Both the position numbers and the translations under genes were made by a program. Below are positions 44,917 to 56,910 of a stretch of DNA of 64,000 nt, in pieces. The notes under the pieces are model-generated. The model ran no database searches. It was not told where the DNA came from and was given only the letters and a program-made list of their open reading frames with translations. The stretch spans positions 32,320,109 through 32,384,108 of the forward strand of contig CAIIXF020000002.1 in NCBI GenBank assembly GCA_903813345.2. Reading direction: 5' to 3'. Each line of letters opens with the position of its first letter. Within the stretch, counting starts at the first letter, position 1. The stretch is from Owenia fusiformis (lineage: Eukaryota; Annelida; Polychaeta; Sabellida; Oweniidae).

Positions 44917-46064
44917 CTGGTACTGCGGGTGTTACAATACACTGATGTTACATTGATATTTCACTAGTTTTTGAATACTGACACGTAATATAGAAATTCA
45001 TTTCCCAATTGCTAGGCTATTGTTAGGCTACTGTTTTATGGATAGGTAGATATTTTTTTATGACCAGGCCACATAAGCTAATACTGATGGAAGTCGGGTA
45101 AACCAAGTAAGTGGTACGGATAAAGACATATGGAAAAGCGTCAAAGATCAACACAACTTGAGATTGAACAATTTATGATTGGCATAAAACTGCAATTTCT
45201 CACATAGACATTGGCAATATTCCATGCTGCATTATTTTGCAAGGGAGTCACATAAACATTGAATTGCAGTCCTATATAATAATCTCACATCACCTGAATG
45301 AACATTGTTTGAATGGCAACAGTTGAATTTTGCCTAGCTAATTAACATTGATGAATGAACATTGCTTGAATAGCTACATTTGAATCAGCTGATTATACTT
45401 CATGGACTTTGATAAAAGTGTGGACTGTGAAGCCATGCATAAAACTGAGCAACATAATTTCTAGCAAGGTCAATGAGGACACTAGTAGTATTTTGGTGTG
45501 AGTCAATAAAAGTCCAGCTTGCCAAATAGTATCCAGGACATTGGTTTCTGAATATACACGTTGACTTTTTATTAATTACTTTTTGTGTATACCATTTAAC
45601 ACACAACTTACCAGTCATTATCTATTGTCTACATTTCAAGTGTGTATATCTTGATATTTGGTGCATAAAAGTGTCCAATTTAAGTTTGACAACTTTACAT
45701 CAGTATGTGGTACCTCCACTTAACCTTGTGTTCTATATAGTAGCCCAGACACAAGTTATGTTCAAACGTAACAATTTTAATTAAAATATCATAGTGCCCT
45801 TGACATTTATATTGTCTGAATTTTTATTGGTGTATTAATAGTAGACTGGACATAGTGTAGTGCATGTCCTAGTACTACAAGTTTATAAGGTCATATTAGA
45901 CTAGTACCCCGGATAATTATACATATTCTCAACAGGGTGTATTTTATTGGTGATATATTTTAAACATTTTCGTGTAATTTTTCCGCAAGTTTTGTACATA
46001 CAACGCGAAATCAGAGTATTTTATCATATCGCTGCGTGCGCGTTTCCATTTTATATAAAAAACA

Positions 46065-49000
46065 ATGGCTGAAAAAGACGTACCGCCACTTCAACCACCG
46101 GATGAAAAATTTGTCTTGGGACAGGAGACTAACCCAGGGGATGTCAAACCAAAGGATATCAGGAAAGCGATGATTGATGACTTAGCCAAGGAACTAGAGG
46201 ATGAAGAAAAAGTTGAAGTACAAGAAAAGCTGAGAATGATTAAACTTGAACGAGAACTTACATCGCTGCAGAAAAAATACAACATGAATCTTGACACAAC
46301 AGTTCCTAATACCAGGACTAAGGAACATCAGGAAAGAAGTCAGATTAACTCAACTGAAACGAAACTTGTTTACAACAAACCTAAACTTCAGAAGTTCTTT
46401 GGAAAGACTGACGAAGATGTCTACGACTGGTGTGAAGATGCAAAAATAGCGACAAAGAGTATCAACAAGAATGATGAAAAGATTGACTATATAATCTACC
46501 ACTTAGGACCAAATCCACGGCGTGAAATAAGATATTTATCAAACAACCCATCACCTGAGGATATCTACAGAACATTGAAGAGAGTGTTTGGTATCGTAGA
46601 ATCACCACACAAATCAATGACTGAGTTCTACACGAGGAAACAAAACCACAATGAAACCATATCACAGTATACACAGTCGTTAATGAAGCTGATGGACATC
46701 GTAAAACAAAGCCATGAACACCTAGAAGGAGATAAATTACTTAAGGAACAACTGATAGTAGGAGCCTATGAGCCTAAACTGAGATGGGAACTCCAGAGAA
46801 TGTCAGATTTGAACAATAACATCACATTTCACCAACTGAGAGAAATTGCTTTCAAATTTGAGTTGAATGAAAATGAGCAGCGGAAAGTTTCTTCAAGTGC
46901 AGTTAGCTCAAGAGACAATGACTCATCACTACAAATAACACTACAAAAGATTTTGGATAAACAGGAAAAGATCGAGAAGGAGATCAACCATCTTAAGCGA
47001 AATAACAATGACAACTCTGAAAATAACTCAAACAATTTCAACAACAATGGCTACCAAAGAAACTACCACAACTTTAGGGGTCAGAATAACTTCAACAATG
47101 GATTTGGTCGAGGACAGAACAGGGGTCAGTACAACAACAGAAGGGGTTCTGGCAGATCTAGAGGATTTAACTACAATAGAGGAGGATACAACCAATTCAA
47201 CAACAATCAAAGTAACCAAAACATAGACAACCAGAGTAATACAGAAGCCACATCAAACGAAGTGATAACAAATGTAACAGCAGATACAACTATTCATCCA
47301 AACATGGAAAAGATTGTTGGAAAAACACCAGTATGGAATATAAAGATAGGAGAAATTCAAACAACTGGAGTAATGGATTCCGGCAGTAGTGTCACCCTGA
47401 TGTCATTAGAATTCTACGAGAAACACTTCAAGAAAGAACTTCAACAATTTCAAATGCTGGATCTCAAAGCTGCGAACAATCTCAAGATACCATATAAGGG
47501 TCTATTAATTGAAGATATAACAATCAAAGATGTCTTAATAAAAGACTGCGGAATCTTAGTACACTCAGAGTCAGGAGCCTACCCAGAAATCTTGATAGGA
47601 ATGAACATCTTGAAATATCTGGAACCAGATGACAACATAGATAAAGAAGTCCAGAAAACACACTTAATTAGAGTGAAAGAAAAGTCTCTTATTCCACCAT
47701 CAACAACACTTAACGTACCTGTCTACACTGGAAGTTTCCGAGGACAAGGAATAGTTGAACCATTAGAATCTACACTACCAGGGAACGTCCTACTTATCTC
47801 AGGCTACATAGACGCAAAATCAGGCTGTTCAATGATCAAGATTATGAATCCATCTGAAGTTAGTGTTTTCCTGCCTGTGAGAACTCCTGTTGGAACAGTT
47901 CAACAAGCCTCAGTTAGCTGCTGCAGGGTTACATGTAGTATGAATACATGTACAGTTGAACTCACAAATACAATTGAACACAACAAGATGGAAGATGCAC
48001 AATCTACTCCAACTACAACTACAGTACCACAACATGTAAATGATCAAATTGAAAAAATTTTGAAAGATTTCCCAGGAAATGAAGTGGAGTATAACACGAC
48101 AGCAGAACTTTTCAAGAAATATCACAACATATTTGGATCCGATGAGAATGACTTAGGATACACAGATGCAATAGTCCATAAAATACCAACTCCTGAAGGA
48201 TTTGTTGTAAATGAACCATATCGAAGAATACCGCCAGCCATATTCCAAGAACTGAAAGAACATATAGACACTTTAGTCCAAAAGAAGATTATACAACCAA
48301 GTGAGAGCAACTTTGCCAGTCCAATAGTCATAGTGAGGAAGAAAAATAATTCTTTAAGACTTTGTGTCGACTACAGAAACCTGAACAACAATACAAAGAA
48401 AGATGTTTTTCCCCTTCCAAGGATTCAAGAGAGCATGGATGCACTGATCAACGCAGAGTGGTTCTCCAGCCTCGACCTCCAGAGCGCTTACCACCAAATA
48501 AAAGTTGCCGAGGAAGACATACACAAAACTAGCTTCACAACACCTCTTGGAATTTTTGAATATCTTCGAATGCCATTTGGACTCTGTAACGCACCAGCGA
48601 CATATCAACGGTTAATGACTATGGCCTTCAAAGACGAGATGTTCAAGTCACTACTAGTCTACCTCGATGACATCCTAGTTTTCTCTTCTACAGTAGACGA
48701 AATGATCGAAAGACTTGAGAAAGTATTTTCAATCCTACAAAACTACAACCTGAAACTTGAACTAAGAAAATGTGACTTCTTCAAGAAGAAAGTTACATAT
48801 CTAGGCTACAGAATATCCAAAGAAGGTATTGAACCAGACCCAGAGAAAATAAAAGTGATTGTTAACTGGAAACGACCAAAAACATTGAAAGATCTACGAC
48901 AATTTCTAGGGATGGCTGGTTACCATAGAAGATTTGTGAAAGGTTATGCCAGCATAGCTCAACCACTCCATAACTTAGTTCAGAAAGTAACAAAGAGAAC

Positions 49001-51050
49001 ACAAAAGAAAACAGAGAACATAGAAAAACTGTGGACAAATGAGTGCTCGGAAACTCAAGATGAATTGAAGAAGATGTTATCCACAGCTCCAGTACTCGCA
49101 TTTGCCGACTATTCTAAACCCTTTACCCTAGAAACAGACGCATCATCATCGGGACTGGGCGCTGAATTGCAACAACTTCAGAATGGTAAACTCCGAGTCA
49201 TCAGTTATGGAAGCAGATCCCTAAGAGGTTCAGAAAAGAACATGAAAAATTATTCTTCAAAGAAACTTGAACTACTAGCACTGAAGTGGGCTATCACAGA
49301 GAAGTTCAGAGATTACCTGCTTGGTTCTACATTTACTGTTTTCACAGACAACAATCCACTGACATACATCATGTACAAAAAGAAACTGCCTGCAGTAGAA
49401 CAGCGCTGGGTATCAGATCTTGCCTCTTTCAATTTCGAAATCAAATACAAGCCAGGCTCAACCAATGTTGCAGCAGACATCTTATCGAGACTCGAACATA
49501 GCTCAGAAGAGGAAGAAGACGAGAAAGAAGAACAATTTGAAGTGAGCGCCATGAGTGTCATTGGACATTTAACAAAAACAACACAAATCCCTGATCTATC
49601 TTGTGAGCTGAAACATACTCGTTCGAATGTGATGTCCATAGAAGCAGAAATCGCACCAGCTGTGACAACACTTCTACCAAGTATAACAAAAGAAGGTTTT
49701 AGAGAACTACAAGAGAAAGACAAAGATATATCACTAGTCACAGAAATGGTAAAGACAAAGTACAAACCAACAAACAAAGTTATAAAGAAGTTAACCAAGA
49801 GTCAAAGAAAACTTGTGCTACAGCTGAAGAATCTTACAATATACAACAACATACTTTACAGAAAATCACATGATAATGACAGAGTCATAATGCAAGCTGT
49901 TGTGCCAGAAGTGCTAAGGGAAGAAGTGCTGAAAAGTCTACATGATTACACTGGACACCAAGGAATAGAGAGAACTGAGAAACTTATTCGACAAAGATTC
50001 TACTGGACTGAAATTCACAATGATGTAATCGATTGGATCAAGAATTGTAGTAGATGTGTCTTTGGTAAGTTACCATACCACAAGATCGTGACACCTCTAG
50101 GACGATTAACAGCAAAGAGACCTTTGGATCTAGTGTTTCTTGACTTCACGTTGCTCGAGAAAGCTTCCAATGGCATGGAGAATGTCTTAGTAATCACCGA
50201 TGCTTTTACCAAATTGACGGTAACCGAGCCAACAAAAGATCAAAAGGCAGAAACAGTGGCTAAAGTCTTGCTGAAATCCTTTATACAAGTGTATGGTGTA
50301 CCAAAACGTTTTCACAGTGACCAAGGACGTAATTTTGAAAGCAATGTAATCAAGTGTCTGTGTAAGACATACAACATCAAGAAATCTAGGACTACTCCCT
50401 ACCACCCAGAAGGTAATGGACAGTGTGAACGTTACAACAGAACACTACATTCACTTCTTACAACTTTAGAACAAGATAAGAAAAGGAAGTGGCCAGAATA
50501 CATCCGAGAACTCACATACTGCTACAACATCACACCACATAGCACTACAGGGTACTCACCCTTCTACTTAATGTTTGGGAGACATCCAAGACTACCTATC
50601 TGCATTCAACTTGATGTCAGTGAAGGAGAGACGGACGAAGATGAGGATTGGATTAAACAACACAAACAGAAGCTACAAGACGCGAACCAAATAGCCTTAA
50701 AAAGAATAGAGACAGAAGCTGATAGAAGAAAGGATCTTCATGATAAGAAATCAAGGACAGATGACCTTAACGTGGGAAGCAAAGTATTAAACAGGAAACG
50801 AATAAGTGGAAGGAACAAAATACAAGACTCGTATGAAGAAGAAATTTATGAAATAGTATCAAAGAAAGATGACGTCTATACAATAAAACAAGCTGATGAT
50901 GAATCCGTTACCAAATGTGTAAATAGGAAAGACATTAAAGAATTGCCACCAAACATGAGAGATGAAAATGGTGACAAAGATGAAGATGAGAATGAAGAAA
51001 ACAAACATAGATACCCTTTGCGCAGCATTCAAAAAATCGCAACCCTCTGA
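46065..51050 (+). CDS. Gag-Pol frame of the Gypsy-type element
   Basis: One continuous frame of 1661 codons with gag and pol fused. Residues about 1-330 are gag-like. About 330-400 is Asn/Gly/Arg-rich (NRGQYNNRRGSGRSRGF) where many Gypsy gags carry a CCHC knuckle. The aspartic protease motif DSGSS is near 436. RT has YLDD near 865. RNase H has ETDAS near 1023. Integrase has a zinc-binding HHCC module (HDYTGHQG, NCSRC) near 1292 and core signatures (SDQGRNFE, CERYNR) near 1415-1450. No chromodomain was recognised at the end. It looks whole. Confidence 0.92.
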   Translation: MAEKDVPPLQPPDEKFVLGQETNPGDVKPKDIRKAMIDDLAKELEDEEKVEVQEKLRMIKLERELTSLQKKYNMNLDTTVPNTRTKEHQERSQINSTETKLVYNKPKLQKFFGKTDEDVYDWCEDAKIATKSINKNDEKIDYIIYHLGPNPRREIRYLSNNPSPEDIYRTLKRVFGIVESPHKSMTEFYTRKQNHNETISQYTQSLMKLMDIVKQSHEHLEGDKLLKEQLIVGAYEPKLRWELQRMSDLNNNITFHQLREIAFKFELNENEQRKVSSSAVSSRDNDSSLQITLQKILDKQEKIEKEINHLKRNNNDNSENNSNNFNNNGYQRNYHNFRGQNNFNNGFGRGQNRGQYNNRRGSGRSRGFNYNRGGYNQFNNNQSNQNIDNQSNTEATSNEVITNVTADTTIHPNMEKIVGKTPVWNIKIGEIQTTGVMDSGSSVTLMSLEFYEKHFKKELQQFQMLDLKAANNLKIPYKGLLIEDITIKDVLIKDCGILVHSESGAYPEILIGMNILKYLEPDDNIDKEVQKTHLIRVKEKSLIPPSTTLNVPVYTGSFRGQGIVEPLESTLPGNVLLISGYIDAKSGCSMIKIMNPSEVSVFLPVRTPVGTVQQASVSCCRVTCSMNTCTVELTNTIEHNKMEDAQSTPTTTTVPQHVNDQIEKILKDFPGNEVEYNTTAELFKKYHNIFGSDENDLGYTDAIVHKIPTPEGFVVNEPYRRIPPAIFQELKEHIDTLVQKKIIQPSESNFASPIVIVRKKNNSLRLCVDYRNLNNNTKKDVFPLPRIQESMDALINAEWFSSLDLQSAYHQIKVAEEDIHKTSFTTPLGIFEYLRMPFGLCNAPATYQRLMTMAFKDEMFKSLLVYLDDILVFSSTVDEMIERLEKVFSILQNYNLKLELRKCDFFKKKVTYLGYRISKEGIEPDPEKIKVIVNWKRPKTLKDLRQFLGMAGYHRRFVKGYASIAQPLHNLVQKVTKRTQKKTENIEKLWTNECSETQDELKKMLSTAPVLAFADYSKPFTLETDASSSGLGAELQQLQNGKLRVISYGSRSLRGSEKNMKNYSSKKLELLALKWAITEKFRDYLLGSTFTVFTDNNPLTYIMYKKKLPAVEQRWVSDLASFNFEIKYKPGSTNVAADILSRLEHSSEEEEDEKEEQFEVSAMSVIGHLTKTTQIPDLSCELKHTRSNVMSIEAEIAPAVTTLLPSITKEGFRELQEKDKDISLVTEMVKTKYKPTNKVIKKLTKSQRKLVLQLKNLTIYNNILYRKSHDNDRVIMQAVVPEVLREEVLKSLHDYTGHQGIERTEKLIRQRFYWTEIHNDVIDWIKNCSRCVFGKLPYHKIVTPLGRLTAKRPLDLVFLDFTLLEKASNGMENVLVITDAFTKLTVTEPTKDQKAETVAKVLLKSFIQVYGVPKRFHSDQGRNFESNVIKCLCKTYNIKKSRTTPYHPEGNGQCERYNRTLHSLLTTLEQDKKRKWPEYIRELTYCYNITPHSTTGYSPFYLMFGRHPRLPICIQLDVSEGETDEDEDWIKQHKQKLQDANQIALKRIETEADRRKDLHDKKSRTDDLNVGSKVLNRKRISGRNKIQDSYEEEIYEIVSKKDDVYTIKQADDESVTKCVNRKDIKELPPNMRDENGDKDEDENEENKHRYPLRSIQKIATL

Positions 51051-51420
51051 TTTTGCGGTGTATTTTGCGGTATATTTTTAGGGTGTATCTAAATGTGGTA
51101 ATTTTAAGTGCAAGTGAAGTAGAAAGAGAATTTTATATTTTGAAAGTAGTTCGTGTTTTAAAAAAAAAAAAAAAATTAAAATCACATAAAAAGTTTGGTG
51201 TTTTCAGTTACTTTGTAATATGAGATTATAATTTTATAAACTACCATTTTAGGTAGTGGATGCTATTAAGGGGAGGATAAACCTTTATAATGGTACTTCA
51301 TATTGTTATTTTCCCACGTGTGTGTGACAGTTTAATGTTTTTCAGTTAAGTTTTTAAATTCCTGTGGTAAGCCTAATGTTAAGGATAATTTGGGACAAAT
51401 TATGACAATGTCCGCGTGTG

Positions 51421-52306
51421 TGTGACATTCGGATTTTGTATTTTTTATAACCCTGTTATGGAGGGCTAAATATTTCATTTTACAGTTTTCTATAGGCTAA
51501 TCAAACCCTGCTGGGAGCTTAACTTTCATTCACACTTCACATGTTTTCTTCAGTATTAGCCTCAACTTTCAAACAGCCAGGACCTGCCACGGGTCTACCA
51601 GTGGGCTTTCTAGTGCTAATACTCACCACCCTGTTGAGATATATTTAGGTACTTTTATATTTTTATTATTGTAAACCTTCACGGTGATGTCCTATTAAAT
51701 CCATTTAATTTCATTATATTTGATATGGTAACTATAATCTATAAAGTGTATCAAGCACTGTGTTAGGGTTTATTTTGGAAACATAACAAGGGCCCTTTTT
51801 AATTCCACAGCCCTCTCACTAACTGGTTTTATCGTAAAACTGTAGATTATTACATTGTATTGAATACCTTATGTATATGGTGTACGTGTACCTTAATATA
51901 TTTCTTTACATTTTAGGGTCAAGTGTGGGTGCCCTAGCGGGTGGCCTGGTCATTTAGGCAGATAGATTCTGGTCATTTAGGCAGATAGATTTTGGTCATT
52001 TAGGCAGATAGATTTTGGTCATTTAGGCAGATAGATTTTGGTCATTTTAAGCTAGATAGTATTCAATTTAAGCTCTATATTCATTTTGAGCTAGATAGTA
52101 TTCACTTTAAGTTAGCTATTCACTTTAAGTTAGCTATTCACTTTAAGCTAACTATTCACTTTTAGCTAGCTATTCACTTTAAGCTAGATTGTCACTTTAA
52201 ACCAGATATTTTATTCCATTTGCATATATTTTGAAATAAATCAGTGTTTTATAGTTTTACATCATTTTTCGTGTTCCCATGTGTTGTCCCTCGCCCCATG
52301 GTTACA
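51421..52306 (+). repeat. 3' LTR of the Gypsy-type element
   Basis: 886 bases, the same as the 5' LTR over its full length as far as I can read, followed by the TATA duplication. Confidence 0.93.
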
Positions 52307-52310
52307 TATA

Positions 52311-53330
52311 GGGGGTGACAAAATTACAAACAACATGTGTAATTGACCTACCAATCTATTCCTTATAATATCAAATACAATATCGCCCAAAAGATTCACA
52401 ATGTGTTATAAATTGGAGAAGTTATTAATGATTCTAAGTGCAAAAATGGGTGAAAAATGTTTAAATTCTCCAAAATAATAAGATTGGTAACCATTCTTAT
52501 AGAAAAATAATTATTTAAAGTCATAATAGATTCTTTGTAAAAATTCTTTGTAAAAATTTGGAATAAAGTATCTACTATTGTGATTTTTAGAAAATAGACA
52601 TGACAAGGAATGACGAGCCAAAATTATTCTAAAATTGAAACAACTTTTTGTTTAGCCTGCTCGCTATATCTGATTCTTTCTTTAATAACTACAAAATAAG
52701 ATAATTAAGAGGATTTCAAGAATTCCAGTATGTTTCTAGGGAGGAGTCTGAATAGGTCGACCTTCCACTTTTTCTGAATTGCATATATTAACTATAAAGA
52801 GAGGCAAATTTAGTTTATAAATAATTAGTTACTACACTAGAGAATGAAGATACATTGTTCTTGGTGGAACAAGGCATCTACAAAGATAACAATACAGTTC
52901 CCTACCCCATCGAGAACAGTAAACCAGTACAGTATAAATGGCGGCACATGCTCCTGTGACAGTATAACCATTTACTTTGATTCCACTAAAATCAACATTT
53001 TTCACTATCACTCCACTAATCTATTCCCTTCGGATCTTTGTATTTTCAGTGTTTTTTCACTGGATTTCAAATGGTTAAAGGAAGTGGTGTATTATGAGCC
53101 AAATACTCCCAATGGTTAAAATGAAATTTATTAGATGTAAAATGCAAATTACAAAAGGGGCCATTGGTTTCCATTGATTATCACAAAAATACCAAAAATC
53201 GAACAGACCACTGTTAACTAAATAATTTCACAATATGACAAAAATGGTATATCACAGATATGGGAATACGAAGTTAAGTATAGACGAAGATTTATAAGAA
53301 TGTGACACTTATGGACGTATAAAGCTGTGC
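52311..53330. other. Intergenic, nothing recognised
   Basis: AT-rich single-copy-looking DNA between the LTR element and the next TIR element. A 91-codon plus-strand frame near 52844 has no family character. Confidence 0.35.
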
Positions 53331-56107
53331 AATAGGGAGGTTAAGATTAGCGTAAAAATATACGTGTACCTATCCCTATCCGTATGTTTGTTACGGATAC
53401 GTATAGGTAATGCGTATTGCAAAATGAGTTTAAGATTAACGTAAAAGGCTACGAAACCGTATGCTACAATTTATAATAAAATTAACTCCTAATCATAGAA
53501 TAAAAACCATGCGATGGCTTATATAGCATATACCAGTACATGTCACCTCCAAGAATTGTTATATACTTCAGAGAGTGTGTGGTGTAGCTACTTTAGTTGG
53601 GAGTGGGTGATGCTTGAGGGTCCGCTAATGGGGCAGTGACTTAAGGCGAAATGTTAAATTTCTAGCATGATCCAGCAATGAGAGTGACCAAATAGTAAAG
53701 TTAAACAATTAAAACCACGATATAATGGCTGATTTCATACATTTACAATAAGCAAAACTGATGAAGAATTTGTAAATTCAACAATTTCATGCATCATCAC
53801 ATGGCATCGTTTATCGCATCAATGAATGTGTTCGACCACTTAATTTCTATGCAGATCGAATGAGAAATGTTTGGTGTTACTATTTTAAAGTTTAACGGAT
53901 TATATTTGATCTAGAAATGACACAATTTGTTTGATAAAAACATACGTTTTCGAATTACCTATCTTCGGCCATTTATAGGTAATTACGTATCGTAAACCCT
54001 GTAACTTAGCAGTGGCGTAGCCAGGATTTGGTGACCGGGGGTTCTATTTTTATGTTATTCACAAATCCCCCCCCCCTTCATTAAGGTTCCTCAAATAGTG
54101 CAATTTGTACAATTACACTCCCTCCAAAAGTTTGGCAATCCTAACTAACCCATTGGATTATGTATTATTTAAAAAGCATCTTTAGGTTTGAATTCTTATA
54201 TGCATAATTTGTAAAGAAAAAACTATTTTGGGAGAGGAAATATAATTCATTTTAGTACCTTCATTAAGTTAAGTAGACAATTGAATTTGAATTTTATTTA
54301 ACAAAAATGATGTCTTTATTTACTGAAAGTAATAGGCTTTATCAAGAAACCTCTCCCATTGAAATAACACAGGACGTAAAAATGATTTTCAAAAATGACC
54401 TTGCAGCTTTGTAACTTTTATGTTCACAAAGTAAAATAAACAGGCAACGTGCAAAAAAGTCAAACAACTTATAATTAATTTTCTGCATCAAAATATATTT
54501 CGGTGAATCTTTTACTGAATACATATCGTGAAATCTGATTTGCCCCGAATCCACCATTATTTCGTCTGATTTCTGGAAGACCCTGGAGCATGATCTGTTT
54601 CCAAGGAATATCAACTATTTCGCACAATATATTCTTCAACTTAAGCTACTTCATCTAGAACAAAATAAATCACCTCATGGAATAGCTTATCAGATTGTTT
54701 TTCAAGAATTTTGTTGGAAGCCAGTTCGGATCAAATGCAAGGTTATTGAAATTGACGCAATCACCCAAATACTCCGAAAGATCGTTCTTCTATGATAACT
54801 TTTCACAACGTTTACATGAAGGCTTTTTAAACTATCCGGGATAGTCGTATTACTGATAAAAATATATATTATTCAAATAAGTGGGTCTCGGTTATGCTTT
54901 GTTTTAAAAAGTTAAACATATTTCTTTGGACGTATCCCGGAGCTCAGTGGTAAGTCCCCCGGAGCAGATCAACCGCAATTGATAATAAAAACGTTTTAGT
55001 GGATATAAATCATATATAAATACAAGCGACTGTTATTTTGTTAAGTTCAGACGGCTTGATAACAAATTAGGCCTTCATTATTTGAAGATTAATACCATGT
55101 GATTTTCAATGTTTTTTTATTATATAATTTATTCGCTAAACATGTCATGAAAATGGAGAGCAAGCAAACTGGAACGATAACAATTTGAATTCTATACAAT
55201 CTCTTAGATGAGTGAAGTGTATCTGAAAAAAAAAATCATTTTTTTGCAATGATTGATTTTCTTTTGAAAAGTGATGGGTAAATAAATACATCTAACAAAT
55301 GAAAGAATGAATAAATTTAAACAAATGCTTGTGTTTATAAATGATATACGCTTTTAAATAATTCATTTCACAACGTTTTTAATTCCTTAACACAATTGAT
55401 TTCGGGGACTTGCCAGCCCCAGGGACGTCCCAAGAAATGTTTTAAATTTTAATTGAAATAAAACAAAACAGAGATGTACACATTTGAAAGAACATGTGTT
55501 TCATCAATATTACAACTATTCCAGATATTTATTCGGCAATGTTGTAAAAATCATTCGGAGTATGGGACGTCTGCATTGTTTTCAATAACTTTCAATAGCT
55601 TCGTATTGGACCAGAACTGGCTTAAAACAAAATTCCTACATAGGACTGATTTAGCCATTTCCAAAGATGGGTTATTTTGTCCGAGAAGAAGCAGCATTTA
55701 AGTTTATTGTGCGAAATTATTGTTATTTCTAAATGTAAAATCTCATGCTCTGGAGTCTTCCCTTAAATCTCACCCAGTGCCTAAGGTTGCCAAACGTTTT
55801 GAGGGAAGTGTAACTTCACTATGACATGTTTTAAACAAAATAAGTCTATCGTGTTCACCATAACAAATATTAAATCATTCACTGCTCATACCCTATGTAG
55901 TTTTCAAATAGCACAGTAATTTAATATTTCTGGTTATATGCATTTTTCCGAAAAATGATATTTTGGGAAATCCTGACCGGGGGTTCGTTCGAACCCACCG
56001 AACCCCCGCTGCCTACGGCTATGCTTAGGTAAAATACCGCTTAGTGTAATAACAAACTACGTATAGGTATAGGTAAATGGGTTATTTACGCTAATCTTAA
56101 ACTCCCT
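53331..56107. mobile_element. TIR element (AGGGAGGTTAAGATTAGCG ends) with a 2-kb nested element
   Basis: The left end AGGGAGGTTAAGATTAGCGT is inverted at the right end (TTTACGCTAATCTTAAACTC, CCT). CCTATCC and CTACGTATAGGTATAGG stretches are mirrored just inside. Without the nested element it would be about 760 bases, so it is a MITE-like non-autonomous element. Confidence 0.7.
54010..56023. mobile_element. Nested 2.0-kb TIR element, CTTAG target duplication
   Basis: CTTAG occurs at 54005-54009 and 56024-56028. The ends are CAGTGGCGTAGCCAGG and the reverse complement of CATAGCCGTAGGCAGC. Next to the ends lie GACCGGGGGTTC on both sides in compatible orientation. No transposase frame was seen inside. 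Confidence 0.7.
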
Positions 56108-56492
56108 AATATATAAATGATGACGTAATCAAACGCTTTGTTAGCGAATAATAAACATGCGTATTACTCAGTTGCGTATCTGGCGTATCATCCCTTAAGT
56201 AATTCATTTCATCACCACATCTGGTGTGTATGATAATTTTTATATTGTTTTACTTTCAATTAATTACATTTACGATACAATTATATATAATCAAAGGCCA
56301 GTATCTGGTCTGATTATGTATACATTTTTAGATACAATATATAATTATGGGCCAGTATCTGGTCTGTTTACGTGCACTTTTTGTGTACATTTTGCACAAA
56401 GGCTTTCGAACCCCCCACTCCCTTCGTCAAGTATCTGGTCTGTTTATGTACATTTTTAGATACAATTTATACACAAATGTTATATATAATTC

Positions 56493-56761
56493 ATTATCCT
56501 ACACTTAGTGTACTAAATGTATAATAACATTAAAAATAAATTTGATATTTATTGGCAAAATGAATATCCGGAGGATATCGTAACGATATACTCCGGGCGG
56601 AGGATATCGTGACGATATACTCCGGAAAACCCAATATGCGGAGGATATTGTGACGATATACTCCGCTTGTTGATTTCCCGCCAAATTGACTCTATTTGGC
56701 ATGGAATTCATTTTGCAATGATATTATACATTTAGTACACTCCTTGTAAGTGTAGGATAAT
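56493..56761. mobile_element. MITE copy 1 with iterated hairpins
   Basis: TIRs start ATTATCCTACACTTA and end TAAGTGTAGGATAAT. Inside are three adjoining hairpins of the type GGAGGATATCGT then ACGATATACTCC. A second copy lies 150 bases on. Confidence 0.85.
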
Positions 56762-56767
56762 AAGAAC

Positions 56768-56906
56768 ATCCTATGATTTTTTTCAGAATATCATTTTAAT
56801 CTACTCGGTGATATTGATATATGCACTCGTTCGCTTCGCTCTCTCGTGAAGATATCAATATCACCTCGTAGATAAAAATGATATTCCTCAAAATCATAGG
56901 ATATCC
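56768..56906. repeat. Large imperfect palindrome between the two MITE copies
   Basis: Arms of about 50 bases (ATCCTATGATTTTT, AGAATATCATTTTAATCTAC, GGTGATATTGATAT) are mirrored (ATATCAATATCACC, GTAGATAAAAATGATATTCC, AAAATCATAGGAT) around a loop GCACTCGTTCGCTTCGCTC. It is probably another MITE. Confidence 0.8.
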
Positions 56907-56910
56907 TATA

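Larger units (their letters stand above)
44031..52306 (+). mobile_element. Gypsy-type (Metaviridae) LTR retrotransposon, looks whole and very young
   Basis: The two LTRs of 886 bases (44031-44916 and 51421-52306) look identical by eye. They start TGTGACA and end GGTTACA and are flanked by TATA (44027-44030 and 52307-52310), a 4-base target duplication. A candidate primer-binding site (TGGTACTGCGGGTG) follows the 5' LTR. The domain order protease, RT, RNase H, integrase in one long frame places it in Gypsy/Ty3. A purine-rich AAGGGGAGGATAAA lies about 140 bases before the 3' LTR, further away than usual for a polypurine tract. No envelope frame was seen. Identical LTRs imply a very recent insertion. 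Confidence 0.93.

Noticed and set aside
54935-54980. Box A-like AGCTCAGTGGTAAGT inside the 2-kb nested element
   Set aside because: No box B at the right spacing and no cloverleaf.
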